The translations under genes and the position numbers were made by a program. The notes under the pieces were generated by a model that was given only the letters and a program-made list of their open reading frames with translations, made no database searches and was not told the DNA's origin. From NCBI GenBank assembly GCA_009760855.2, contig WPIO01000021.1, forward strand, positions 1,518,501 through 1,582,500: a stretch of DNA of 64,000 nt, in the 5' to 3' direction. The number at the start of each line of letters is the position of its first letter. The stretch's first letter is position 1. The DNA comes from Cristatella mucedo. Its lineage: Eukaryota > Bryozoa > Phylactolaemata > Cristatellidae. Shown here one piece after another: positions 44,170 through 55,592 of this stretch.

Positions 44170-44560
44170 GTTGCCGTAATTTGGGCTTTTTTTTAGATGA
44201 GCAAAGAACAGTCACGTTAGTTAATCCATACATTTACGACAACCCCTCTGTACTTTTGTAACTCGATCCCAGCAGCTCTTTCTGTGCCTGCAATAAGACA
44301 CATAAAGTCAATGCACAGGTCAGCAGCTTGTCGTTTGAACATTGTGAACGTCAAAACAGTCACTTCCAACTACGTCTCCGTGACCTTCGCTGGCTGTCCC
44401 ATCACTTGTATCACCCGCTAGCTACTCATGGCCATTTCATTGTGACAATTAAATGGCATCCAAGCCTTCGACGAACCTGCATTCAGTTTGTACGCACTTA
44501 AAAAGTTAGAGCTCTCTGGCTATCAGCGTCTTGAAATTCTCCGACCTATCGACCAGTGTA
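44170..44560 (+). mobile_element. Old LINE fragment, strongly diverged
   Basis: Segments in LINE-A order: TTTGGGCTTTTTTTTAGATG, a GAACATTGTGAACGTCAAAA segment like the 'GAACGTCG...CCACATC' region, then CTCCGTGACCTTCGCTGGCT and CAGTTTGTACGCAC. No open frame. The match is weak but ordered. Confidence 0.45.
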
Positions 44561-44939
44561 GAGCTATAAAGGAATGCTAGAAAGCCATATATTCCTTGGC
44601 TTCGTCCGTGCAGAGCATCCTGTATATGGTCATGCAAGCTCTAATTGCTGATCTTACAGCTACACGGTAACCATATTATAAGCTGAGATGCTTCCATGTG
44701 TGCAGCCTATGTGCATTTTCTGGAAAGTGAGTTTGCTCTCTCTCTCTAAGCGCTGCACAGACGTATTATTGCAGCTGCTGTGGGCCATTTTATTTTTCAT
44801 TTGGAGTCTGCTGCAGCATTAAAGCATTGCCGTCAGCAGCTAAAGGTCTGCCTGAAATGGCCCTGACAATGGCGCCTACTTAGGAGCTAAGGAGCCTGAA
44901 ACCCGTAACCCCAAACTTCGGAGGCTCAGGTTACAGTAG
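44561..44939. other. No feature recognised
   Basis: A region of mixed composition with short CTCTCT and GCTGC stretches. No gene. Confidence 0.3.
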
Positions 44940-46130
44940 CATCTCAGCAAGCCACATCTGCGATTGAGCGTGACGTCCCTTGACTGCCGATCGTGCGAGT
45001 AAACCGCACCTGTGTGTGTGGGCATATTGGAGGGGAGCGTATTCAATGCTCGGTAGAAGCACTTCTGTGGCTAAAGCAGGGCAACATTGTACTCATCTAG
45101 CCCGGCAGCTGCTTGCGATTCCTTGCCTCTCGAGCCGCGAGTATGGCGCCTTCGAGAATCTGAAGTCGGACCTACGGCCCGGCAAAGGAGCCAGAGCGAA
45201 CTCGGGGCAGCAGGGGGGAGGTAAGACGGCTCCATGCTCGCAGGAGAGGCAGAAGCCGCTGGCTTTCGGCGTGCCGCCACGGAACGGCGGTAATGATAGG
45301 TACTCGACCAACATGTGGCAGGTCTAGCCGGCCTTTGCGACTGCGTGAGCCGAAAAGGTCCCGGGCGCTGAGCAAACAGCACCTCCGCTGGCGGTCGGCG
45401 CGGGAGCTCGCACTCCGACCTCGACGCGGCCGTCGGCCGAGTGAGATTGAAGCTCGACAGGTCGGTTGAAGCTTACGCCGCCGCGAGAGAGTCTCGTGCG
45501 TCGTGTCTCGTGGAAGGGTCTCCCAGCGGAAGTGTTGGCGGAGACTCGTTCGGACCAGGCGCCTGCCTGGCCCACCCGGTGTGGACTTCGGAAGCGAACT
45601 TCGCTCGGCGCTAAACTGTCTCGCAGCTATCGGGGCAGGCCGTATTCGAAGATAAGACATCGAGGCGAAGCACAGCTAACGTACTGGCTTAGTTACGTTT
45701 CGGCGGTGGGCTGCTTGGCGGCTCCTCCTCCTCCCCCCCCCTTGCTGAACAGTCACGGCTGCACCCAAAGCTCCCCTCGTCCTTGCGAGCAGTCCCGAAT
45801 ACGACACGAAGTGCCGCCCAACGGTCGTACGGCGGCCAGCTGGGCTCGAGCGCCGCCAGCTAACCCGTGAGTCGGCCGTGTGCCCTTCAGCGGTCGCGGA
45901 CCGAGCGAAGCAGGTCGCCAAAGCTTCGCTGACCGAGCAGCCAGCCAGCCGACAGTCATCTGCCAGGTCGGCAGTGGGATGCCAACAATTGTCGAGTACC
46001 TATGGGGCATCGCAAGCAGGATTTCTCTTTCAAGACGCTCGAACACATCTGCTCGTTAGTCGCTTCGATACGGTGTCAGGGTCTTCATTAAGATTAGAAT
46101 ACATCTTTAGTCCCACACTGCTTTAAGGCT
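44940..46130. other. GC- and CpG-rich block without a recognised gene
   Basis: About 1.2 kb rich in G+C and CpG, with many overlapping open frames on both strands (up to 162 codons at 45,172-45,660 minus), none with a known domain. Poly-C run near 45,733-45,741. It could be a CpG-rich promoter of an unidentified transcript. It is not adjacent to the elongase start, which lies at 49,162. I call no gene. Confidence 0.35.
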
Positions 46131-46231
46131 AGATATAACCCGTCCAACCTCAGCACGATTAACTTTATTGTACCGTGTTCATGCAGTATAAGAAATTGCT
46201 AGAGAAACACCGTTCAACAGTTTATATATAT

Positions 46232-46362
46232 ATAATTCATTTATATAGCGCCCCAAGAGAACTTAATCTGTATTCAGGGGCTTCACATATGCCTCGGGGC
46301 TCGAGCCCACGACTTTAGTCAGACCATGGTCGGGGGGGGGAGCACCTTAACCACTAGATTTG
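46232..46362 (-). mobile_element. SINE1 copy
   Basis: The same elements as the copy at 23,113: ATTCATTTATATAGCGCCCC at the tail end, then CAGGGGCTTCACATATGCC, B-box palindrome GGGGCTCGAGCCC, and a decayed A-box (TTAACCACTAGATTTGAA). A (TA)n tract flanks the tail at 46,221-46,233. Confidence 0.68.
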
Positions 46363-48370
46363 AATGATGCGGACCTTATACGACTACTTGGTTTGATAAA
46401 CTATCAACGTCAATAGAAAATACAACATAAAAAACATTGGTGCTCCTATTGAGTGAATACTGAGCTCGAGTTCGGTCTCCTTTCGGCCCTTTCAAGTGGT
46501 TAACCCCTGCTCAAAGGGTGGCAGCCGACATTTGCTCAAAGGATGGCAGCTGATCGAAAGACCATGATAAGCTCCACTAGTTTATGCAACTTAGTTGAGG
46601 CAAAAGATTCAACAGCTACATCTGTTCGGCAATATCAACATAATGAAAAAGCAAATTGACGACGAGCATATGATTCTCTCCATGCTACCTACCGATATGC
46701 AGGAAAGCACTGCCCGAGATCTATAAAGAAGGGCAAAACGAAATATCTGATGCATACACGGCCCATGACGAGGGTCGGGGGGGGGAGGCAGCAGGGAAAT
46801 TTCTGGTGCCGATCCAAGTGACTAGGAATGGATCACCATCCTTTGAACGAAGCTTGGGCCTGAAATGAACCTGTGCTCTGCATGAGCGGCTTAATAATAA
46901 GTCACCTAAGCTAATCAGTGTGGCTTAGTTCCCAAGTTAACGTTCAAAAACAGCTCGGGTTTTAACCATTAGGCAGACAGGCTTCTTAAAAACGTATAGC
47001 CTTCGACAGGCCATCTATCGCGAAACCAGCAGCCTTACGAAGCTGCCAGCAGCTGGGAAGCAGCTGGGACCGATGAGCATAGCTAGAAGGCTCAAAACCG
47101 GGTGAGAAAGTTATTACCAAGCAGGATTTGCAGGCCGAAGGGGCTGCAGCGATGCCACTCCCTATAACGGGTCGACCGAGCTGTTCGGCAAAGGACCTGC
47201 TACCAAGACAATTGAAAATGGCTGCACGGCAAGCCATCAGGTTGCTGCAACTGGCACTGTTTTTTGGCCTTTCCTCTTACTCCACCATTTAATCATAAGG
47301 GAACTGAGCATAATGGACAATCGGCTGGCACAAATGCCACACAGCAGCAGGTGTATATGCATACATCTGTGATTAGACCATCGGCTGTACCTAATATTTA
47401 ACGCTGAAAGAGAAACGGCTGGCCGTGGAAGGCGGCTTTGGAGACCGGGAACCAGCATGTGCATAGTGTCTCTGCTTCACAAATACGAGCAGCTTCTCCA
47501 TAAGCATATAGCAAACACCCTGGCTCAACAGGCAGCCGGCTTCCCAATGACTGTCAGGACTGCTCACTGTCTAGTTAAGTCTACCACACCTACTACCTGG
47601 TGAAGGGCGTCTGGCACATAGCAAAGATTTAAACTGAACGTACAAGGAAACTGACCATTGGATTTAGCACTTTGGCGCAGCAGGCCGTTATCTAAGCTGT
47701 GAGGACAACTGCACCTGCAACTAGACTTACGAGGTCGAGCTGTAGGTGACTGAACGGTGGCTACCGACGTGGCTATGCATTATCTGATTCAAACAGCATT
47801 ATATGTTGACACGTGGTAACTGATAGTAGATCCTGTCCAAAAAAGATATCAAACCCGACAGGCAAATTAGATCAAGCTTGAACACTGGTCGTTGATCATT
47901 TCTTCTTTAATCCCACTTGTCCACAACTGACATTACATGAGCCAACATATGCAGTGCTGAGGTCAAAAACTGGTTTCATTTGCAGGAACATCTGACAAAA
48001 TTAAATCATGGCAGCTTTGACACACTACCACAGGGTGATGACAGCACTCAGTGATACAGGGTGAGCTCTAGACTGACGTGCCACCCGAAACTAAGGGCAA
48101 GTCTGTCGACACTAATTTACTTGTGTAATGAAACATGAAGGGCCTTTTTGACAGAACGGTCAGCAACCGAGGTAGATGATAAGCTTGGCCACAGCCAGAA
48201 CCAGAGACAGCAATCTCTGTCAGTCTGGGCGCTTATCTTGTGGATATCGAAGCACTTTGTGGAATGACAAAATTTAGTGACGGCTACGCGTAATAGCAAC
48301 GGCTTTACCACCTACCCGCCTGCTTCCTGGCGACTAGGAGTAATGGCACATGAGACAGTTGACTGACTCT
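46363..48370. other. No gene recognised; includes the 3' flank of elongase copy 2
   Basis: About 2 kb with small open frames only. No matched repeat family, no exon-like segment. The last few hundred bases before 48,371 should hold the 3' UTR of the minus-strand elongase, but no clear AATAAA is seen near the stop. Confidence 0.3.
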
Positions 48371-49162
48371 TCAGTCACTTTTCTTGGTCGATGACTGTGA
48401 TATGTAGGTTTCATAGAAGAACTTTGCGAAGAGCACAAAATAGCTCATGTACATGGCCGTAGAGTAGTACAAGTTTGCGTACGATTGATGGCAAGATTGT
48501 CCTCGCTCCTTCGCGAGGTAGACGTACACGTTCAACACGCAGCCGATAATCATCTGCGTCAACTGCAGCAGCGTAATGAACATCTTAAGCCAGTCGGGAA
48601 GACGGAACTTGAGGGCACGCAGGGCATAGTAAGAGTACATTACCGAGTGCACTACATAGTTCATGAAGGCGAACCATCGACCGGGTGCGGTGTACTCCAC
48701 GTAGCTGTACCACACGTAGATAAGAACCGTAACATGATGATACCAGTGCAGAAGAATAAGCGGCTGCTTCCGAAGCACAATGAACACGGTATCGCCGAGT
48801 TCCATAACCTTAGATAAGGTGAACAGCCCAATCCACAGAGCCGTTACCTCGTGCTTCATAAAGCTGTTGTTGCAGACGGAGTGATGGAAGCTCTTGCTTG
48901 CAACAACATAGTATATCTCGGGCCAGGTGCGTATCGTTCCTACGATGCTGAACAGCGCTAGCACCCCACTCCACACAGCCAGCGGCTTTGACAGGCTGAA
49001 TCTAGGTCTCTTCTCCATAAACCACTGAATGGAGAAGATCGCTACAACATACACGGCTGCATAGGCGAAGCTTTGGTGCCAGTGCTGAGCCATCCATTCG
49101 TCAAACTCCGATCGTGGCCAGCTCTTCTCGAAGGAATATACGCTAGAATAATGAGGCTCCAT
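48371..49162 (-). CDS. ELOVL6-type very-long-chain fatty acid elongase, copy 2 (intronless)
   Basis: 263 codons, complete, without introns, same orientation as copy 1. Same enzyme family: condensing enzyme of acyl-CoA elongation in the ER membrane. Motifs: KVMELGDT (residues 118-125), histidine box HWYHH (139-143), NYVVHSVMYSYY (168-179), TLLQLTQ (198-204). Last four residues KKSD give a KKXX ER-retrieval signal. The frame is open upstream to 49,306, but I start at 49,162 because MEPHYSSVYSFEKSWP aligns with the start of copy 1 (MEKNGSHVYAFEKEWP) and the context has A at -3 and G at +4. The 48 extra upstream codons have no counterpart in copy 1. Codon use is mixed, unlike the GC-rich copy 1. 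The two proteins are similar along their whole length and align without large gaps, so they are paralogues from one duplication of an already intronless gene. Confidence 0.95.
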   Translation of the reverse strand: MEPHYSSVYSFEKSWPRSEFDEWMAQHWHQSFAYAAVYVVAIFSIQWFMEKRPRFSLSKPLAVWSGVLALFSIVGTIRTWPEIYYVVASKSFHHSVCNNSFMKHEVTALWIGLFTLSKVMELGDTVFIVLRKQPLILLHWYHHVTVLIYVWYSYVEYTAPGRWFAFMNYVVHSVMYSYYALRALKFRLPDWLKMFITLLQLTQMIIGCVLNVYVYLAKERGQSCHQSYANLYYSTAMYMSYFVLFAKFFYETYISQSSTKKSD

Positions 49163-51560
49163 ATTTCGACGAAACGCGTGGAAATCCCTCACACACCAGT
49201 CGGTAGCACACCGGCGGCGGCGGAAACGATAGACCGGGCACGCGGCCTGACCTACTTGTACATAGTTACCACTGAAGCCGACCAGGAATGTAGTGCATTC
49301 TTCCATACATTTTTATGAATTTTAAGAATTAATACTGAAATAAGAGAATTTTTTTTAAGTAGAACAGCTTTGGCCCTACCTATTCACTTTAGACGCCCGC
49401 TCGTCTCCGCCGGATGTAACTGGAGTGCGCCTGTCCTGCCTGAGGCTCATTCGCCATAGATATCGGGACGGAATAGGTAGGCGTGATACGTAAGTGGCGC
49501 GCGGTTCCTCGTTCGGACAGAACTTGGCCGCAAAACACAGCGCTTGCAAAAGTGTTAGTCTCACCTAACGCACGACGAATACTCATAGCACCTGCATCTT
49601 TTATCACTGATAGAGACTTATAAATGCAGCACCAATCTACGCAGATATGCTGACATTAGTACGAACGCGGCAGTGACGAAGAGCGCTCATACCTTAACAG
49701 TCCACATCCTAAGCGCAGACAAGTATATTTGACAGCAGCGGAGGGATACAGGCGTTCAATAGCAGCCGTGGTTAAATCAATAGCGTTGTTACCTTGAGCT
49801 CAAATGAGCTCAAATGCCTAGGCCAACTCCGCAAACGCAACTGACTGCTTATCGTGATATCATGGCGTCGGCTTTTATTCGGTCTCGGCCATAAACTATC
49901 GCATAATCTGTTCGTGGCCCTCAAAATTCAGGAGCCATGAATAATGAGTACCAGTAATAATCTGGAATATTTTGCTCATCGCTGTTTCAGCAGTTGAAGC
50001 TTTGCACGGAGATTAATATCGCCGAAACCTTAGTAATAATAGTAATAATAATACGTTTGTTTTAGCACCCCCAGAAAACTCAAAGTTTTTCTAGGCATTT
50101 TTTTAATATAAGAATGATCTAAAGACTGTGTTCAACATAGGAGCGTAGAGACAGCCTTTACGAGCAGACTTATTGTCGCCCTGCGTCGACGAAGGTCGTT
50201 GCAGGCGGTCGCCGAAGCGGACATGCTCGGGAGTAGGGTGAGCGTCAGTCTTCGCGTACTAGTGCACGATTAGTTTCACTGAAAATCGTTTCGCTGAAAA
50301 ATTCTTGACCTGCTATAAACCGAATTTAACAGCTTCGTCGCTAACGCCCATTGGTTGCAAACACAGTGCTAGTAACGGCTGTAGGCCTTGCCGACGCGTA
50401 ACGAATACGGTAAAGTCTGAGCTTCGGGGCATGCGGTCAAGTCTGAGTTAGTGAATTTCAGGCGCAGAAACTATGCACGAAGGTATGCCGACGGAAGCAG
50501 AACACGGCCACAACAATAAACACCCGTACCTTCGGATCTTAAGTCCGTACCCGTAGCTTAGAGAAGCCTTTTGGATAGCCACGGAGGGTAGCAGATGTGC
50601 AGCATCAGCCGTACCGTAGCTTACAATAGCTCTTATGACGCTTACGAGCACTTCTACAAAGCCAGACTCGAGGTATTGTGGTATAGCTCTCGCCTGGTTC
50701 AAAGCCTCGGCTCAACAGTCTGAATATTACTTGACTTGTGGTATAAATGTCACCATACGGTAGACTACGACACAAACTGTTTTAAAGACCTATAATTCAG
50801 AACAGCGAATAATATCTCAACAGTCCTGCAATGGTCGATTCAGCGTGCTTACGTTTCAATCGACCATACGGAGCTTACAAGAATACTCTGTATTCATTCA
50901 AAGTCACATGATAGACTAGATATGATTAGATATGATGATATGATTAGACTAGATATGTTTCACTCTATAACAACACTGATATGCACAGTGCAGATACAAT
51001 TTTGAAGAAAAACCGACACGCTTTAGTTGGGAAAGTGAATGTCAAAGTTTGATAGCAGACATTACGATCCCAGAACAAGGAGCCTTCCAGAGAAGACAGA
51101 GACCAGGTTTTAATAAGGTCACTCAATGCCATAGGCTAAATTCTGATCATCAAAACTCATGAAAGTTTTGCTTTTACATCGGTTGTGTGCAGATAAAACA
51201 TGTCAAATAAGGAATGGTATCCAGAATAATAGGAACCATAGTATTGGATCGCTATACTTTTGATCACACCAAGAACACGAATCGAGGTCATTTTTATATG
51301 ACCTATTAAAATCAGAGGGTCACATGTGGCAATCGATCATATCTGCTAATAATCAAGAGGGATACCAATAAATAAGATTACACTATCTCTATATAGTAAG
51401 AAAATGAAAATAGTGGTAGCTAGCTAACTATATGCGTATATATCAACTATTTAAATATATAATAATTATATATATGATAATTAGCTAATTCAAGATAGCT
51501 CGAGAGGGATGCCACATCCAAGTTGGTCCGTGCAGTTGTGACATTTTTACTGCTTATTTA
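49163..51560. other. No gene recognised; upstream region of elongase copy 2
   Basis: This holds the 5' flank of elongase copy 2 at its left end. An ATA/AAT-rich stretch with TAATAATAGTAATAATAATA (about 50,030-50,050) followed by AGCACCCCCAGAAAACTCAA and TTTCTAGGCATTTTTT looks like a badly decayed LINE-A tail on the minus strand (50,030-50,110). At 50,920-50,957 GATTAGATATGAT is repeated a few times. Otherwise nothing. Confidence 0.35.
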
Positions 51561-51584
51561 CACGCGCACACACACTCACTCACT

Positions 51585-51636
<52 letters not shown>

Positions 51637-51660
51637 CATATATACGTACATATATATGTA
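51561..51660. repeat. (CA)n(TA)n microsatellite
   Basis: CACACA from about 51,565 to 51,620, then TATATA to 51,660 with a few interruptions. It adjoins the tail end of the SINE1 copy, as in the copy at 46,232, so it may have grown from the SINE tail. Confidence 0.9.
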
Positions 51661-51665
51661 TGCAT

Positions 51666-51803
51666 AATTCATTTATACAGCGTCCACTTATCCCTATTCA
51701 GGGGCTTTCCATATGTCACGGGGCTCGAGCATACGACCTTAGTCATCAAATACATTCACCTTAACCTTGGTCGAGGCGAGGACCTTAACCACTGGGCCAA
51801 ACC
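51666..51803 (-). mobile_element. SINE1 copy
   Basis: Tail end ATTCATTTATACAGCG, then CAGGGGCTTTCCATATGTCA, B-box GGGGCTCGAGC, a direct duplication of a CCTTAACC-type segment, and A-box complement CCACTGGGCCAAACC (51,789-51,803). Minus orientation. Confidence 0.72.
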
Positions 51804-51879
51804 AGCGAGGCATCTAGTCTTGACTTCTGAAGTTCACTGCTTGCAGGTTTTCCGGCCGATGCAGTCAGGCAATCATTTC

Positions 51880-52530
51880 TAATTGTACCCGGGCTAGGTT
51901 CGGTTGGCTGGGGCGGCTGTATGTGATAAGAATCACTGGCTGGTCCGAAACCTCACCTCTGGGCTTGCCCGGATATGCCATGGCACCTAGTAACCTTGGG
52001 TTTTGGGAACCTGACGTTGCCGTACGAGTCGTGGGTATTCGGTACTCTCGGGCTCCCTCAGCAACATGGGTATCTGGCGGTCGCCGACAATGCGGCCACG
52101 CGCAGAAGGCCAATAGGACGCACAGGTTAGTATATTCCCGCTCCCCCATAACATATTGTTCGTAGCCTCCCCCGGAGACGTTCGTAGACTCGCGAGCTTA
52201 GCTGTGCCGTGCTCTCAAGTCCCTGTTACTCAGCCAATGTCTTACTAATGTCTTCTAGGCTGGACTTGTGTGGATAGCAGCCCCGTCTTCAAGATTGCTC
52301 CGGTCCGATGGTGTCATCCCACGTTGGGAAGGCTGGCTTCGTTATTTTCCCGTAGCCTAATATGCCTTGGGCCCCAGTAACTTTGTTTAGTTAACCTGTT
52401 ATTGTTGGTGCATGCAGCTTTCTTTATAAAGAGGTTCAATCAAACTGTAGCTCATCTTTCCCTAGCCCGACGACGTGGCTAGCCGGCAGCGTGGCCGGAG
52501 CAGGGCGGTAGTTGGCTAGAAGAAGCCGAC
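51880..52530 (+). mobile_element. R1 repeat, second copy
   Basis: Matches 40,846-41,575 in order: TGTACCCGGGCTAGGTTCGG, GTTTTGGGAACCTGACG, ACAATGCGGCCACGCGCAG, CCTGTTATTGTTGGTG, TATAAAGAGGTTCAATC, TTTCCCTAGCCC and GCGTGGCC. Interior differs by many substitutions and gaps. No shared open frame. Confidence 0.6.
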
Positions 52531-52614
52531 CCCCTACCCTGCACTAGCTAGCCGACCCCATACCCTACCTTGCACTAGCAGGGTAACCGAAGCTTCGGTT
52601 ACACTGCTAGTGCA
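52531..52614. repeat. Partial tandem duplication followed by a 44-bp near-perfect palindrome
   Basis: AGCCGACCCC-(C/A)-TACCCT ... TGCACTAGC occurs twice (about 52,525-52,580). The second copy leads into a palindrome 52,571-52,614 whose left arm is TGCACTAGCAGGGTAACCGA and whose centre is AGCT; only one base pair of the 22-bp arms mismatches. It lies exactly between the R1 copy and a LINE-A fragment. Confidence 0.8.
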
Positions 52615-53130
52615 AGAAACTCTTCAGCCAGGCTCGTCTGTCGTGAGCGGCGAAATGGCCACATTACACCCCTTCTCGCCGATCTGAATTGGCTCCCAAT
52701 CAAGAAGCGGATCGAATACAAAGTTTTGTTACTCGCTGTAATGTGCTTTCATTCTTTGGCTACAGCCTAGTTATCAGTTACTATTCCCCAATCAGGCCAG
52801 ACATCGTACAACCCGCTGTTCTGACTCAAATTGCTTAGCTGCACTTCTAGTGAATCTGAAACCATTTGGAGACATTGCCTTCAGTTTGTGTGCTCGGAAA
52901 GCCTGGAACTCTCTACCGATTAAGGTCGCGACACCTCCGAATTGTCAATGTTCAAAAAGCCAAAGACGCACCATTTTCTCACAGAATTTGTTGGGTCCTC
53001 GCGACTTGTTCTTGGCGTACTTATGCGTGCTGATGCTGTGCATTCTAACACTAATTATATTTGCATTTGACATTCTGCATATTCCCACCTACCAAATTGA
53101 CGTTGACACTGTGCAAGTTACCGCTAACCA
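52615..53130 (+). mobile_element. LINE-A fragment, ORF2 C-terminal part and 3' UTR
   Basis: Plus strand: AACTCTTCAGCCAGGCTCGT, CTCGCCGATCTGAATTGGCT, GTGTGCTCGGAAAGCCTGGA and the 3' UTR segment CTTATGCGTGCTGATGCTGT. Frame broken. The hairpin tail is missing; the fragment runs into SINE2 near 53,150. Confidence 0.7.
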
Positions 53131-53151
53131 TATGACAATTGATTCCTTTAC

Positions 53152-53312
53152 AGCACTAGGTAACGCGGTTGCTTTCATGACCTCGGTCCTGAGGTCGTGG
53201 GTTCGATTCCTGCGGTGGGCGATCCTTTATCGCCACTGCAAGCGGTGCTGATAGCCGTAAAGGCTATTCTGTCGCTACACAAAACGAGGCTGTCTAAGCA
53301 GCTAGGATTTAT
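53152..53312 (+). mobile_element. SINE2 copy
   Basis: A-box-like TAGGTAACGCGG (53,157-53,168), B-box GGTTCGATTCC (53,200-53,210), then the SINE2 body with CGATCCTTTATCGCCACTGC, GGCTATTCTGTCGCTACACA and the end GGCTGTCTAAGCAGCTAGG. Confidence 0.75.
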
Positions 53313-55299
53313 TAAGTGGTTAAAGTGCTCGTCTTTAATGACCCAGGTCGAGGAGAATGTATTTGAAGACTGCTTGAGCTCTGTGCTCGATATTTTACCA
53401 CCGCTTGTGCATTTTTTGGACGTACTTCTGAAAACTGGACACGCGTACTGAGGATTTGTGTACCAACTATAAGCACCTTATTGCTCTAACCTAAAGGCTT
53501 ACGAGAAGTGCAGTACAATAGGCTAGACAGGAAGTCACAAATGCATTGGAATGCTTGGATACGGTATCCCTCTCTAAGAAAGCCCAAATTATCAAAAACG
53601 TCTTTCGCAATCAAAAGCGTGGAACACGACAGATCTCCTAGAAAAACAGAAGCTGCAGCTGATTCACCTGCTGCCTATGGAGTTTAGAATTGGCTGCATC
53701 GCCTAATTTATGATAAAACCCAATTTCTTCTTAGGATCTTGATTTAACAATTTTCCTTTCGCTCCGAGTCAAAGTACTTGTACACGTAAGGTCAAATTGA
53801 GATTGGAGGCAGGGATCAAGCAATTAATTTTCTACCACTTTAATCCAACAGAACTTGCAGGAGTCCGCCTCAAGAATCACGATTAGGTGCGTGGCATACG
53901 AAAAGTTTATTACAAAAAGTTCGCGGAGTTTGTAGCACAACACTTGGAGGACAAGGGACGAGGTGAAGTCCATTTCTCAAGGCGAGCGAACGGCTGGCTT
54001 ATGGCCTATCGCGTGGCAGGTAAATTTCGTAGCTTGCGCGTACCTATCATCGAGCAGGTTCAAATATGGTCTTGTAAGGAGCTCTAGAGAGAAGAAAGAG
54101 AGGATAGCTTTCGTTCAGGCTGACAGGCAGGCAGCAAATCCAGAGAAAGTGGCGCCGACAGTCACATGAGTAATTGTGTTATTGGCTGAAAGTGTTTGCA
54201 GCTAGACGAAATAGGCGTCTGGGCGAGGCATTCGAACCTTTTGTAGTTTGAAGTTGTATGAGAGGGAGCAGAGTCAGCCAGGGGAGCGACGGCAAGTTCG
54301 CATGTTGGCATCCCCCGTAAATGTTCTTCAAATTTAATTCATCCAGGTTTTATTCGCACGACATCTTCCATGCAAAATTGGCCTTTAGCACTACCCAGGA
54401 ACTACAGGAGATGCTTCGAAAGCAGTCTCAAAAGGCTGCCAGCCGCTCATAGCAGCAATATCGAAGCAGCTAGCGTTGTATATACGAAGGTATTCTAAGC
54501 ATAATCCTTTCGAGAAACATCTTTCCTGATAATACTGGCCAAAGAAACCATACCCAATCCGGAATAATCTGCAGACAATATATGCGTGCTCATTTTCTGA
54601 GGATATGTTTAATGGTGTATGCAGCTAATAGTAGAAAGCGCGGCGCAGTAGCAAATTTTGAAAACTTTTATTTTTCCTCCGCTATACTGGCTATACTGGC
54701 GCGGTGCATACATAGTCGGGTAAATAAATTGGCAGTCGGGCCGGCAGCTACCTTCACCTATTTCAAGAGCAAATTTCCGAAGACGACATTGCGATCGGCT
54801 GGTGAAAAGTACCTGGATGTCTGCATAAATCATCTGTAGGTTTAAATCTACGGTCCTCAGCTGACCGGAGGCGGAAAAACCATTTTTCATACAGCGAACC
54901 CATTCCATTGCGTAATTTCTGTGGATTCTATCAACCGGTCATATTCGTATGCGACTGAGTTGCTATCAACGATGTTTACATGACATTACGGTAGTGATGC
55001 GGAATATAGGTCTGTACAGTGAATCTAGGTCTTTACAGTGTATCTTTTTGAAGACCCCCTTTGTTTAGTGTGTTTAGTTTGTCAAGCTTTGACGTATGTC
55101 TGAAGAGGGTAGCATCTTCTGTTAGTGCGAGGCGAGTTGTCAGGTTAAAAATACGTCAAGGCGAAACCTGCGGTGCTGGCCGAAATATTGTAGAGCCATT
55201 AATTTTTTATTTAGTGCTAGTATTCTCGCTGTTGCTCTGTAGGTTTAGAATGGTTTTTACCATCTTGGTTAAGGTTGCCATTTGGCCCAATGGGTAGTT
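53313..55299. other. No gene recognised; should contain the 5' end of the TXNDC15-like gene
   Basis: About 2 kb upstream of the first exon I can support. Open frames are short and unremarkable. The initiator exon of the TXNDC15-like gene is expected here or further left, since the exon at 55,662 begins with a splice acceptor, but I cannot pick it out. A 17-bp duplication TAGGTCTGTACAGTGAATC/TAGGTCTTTACAGTGTATC lies near 55,007-55,043. Confidence 0.3.
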
Positions 55300-55513
55300 C
55301 ATGGCTGGAACTCACTACCGATGCACGTCAAAACGTCCCTTGACACGACGAAATTTAAAAAGAAGCTTAAAACTCACCTTTTTATTACAGCATTTGGCGG
55401 GTCTTTGTGATTCGCCCTTTGAGTGCATATACCTGCCTAGACTATGCCTGCTGCTTGTGGATGTTACCACCACTCATTTGGTAATGCTTTATATGCAGCA
55501 TCTGTAAAGTGCC

Positions 55514-55592
<79 letters not shown>

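Noticed and set aside
45172-45660. 162-codon minus-strand frame in the GC-rich block
   Set aside because: No domain, Arg/Ser/Pro-rich, overlapped by several other frames of similar length; expected from composition.
49163-49306. 48-codon N-terminal extension of elongase copy 2
   Set aside because: It has no counterpart in copy 1 or the family's usual N-terminus; the internal ATG has a better context and aligns with copy 1.
53152-53225. tRNA gene call from a second A/B box pair
   Set aside because: Same SINE2 family; spacing fits but the flanks and body are repeat-like.
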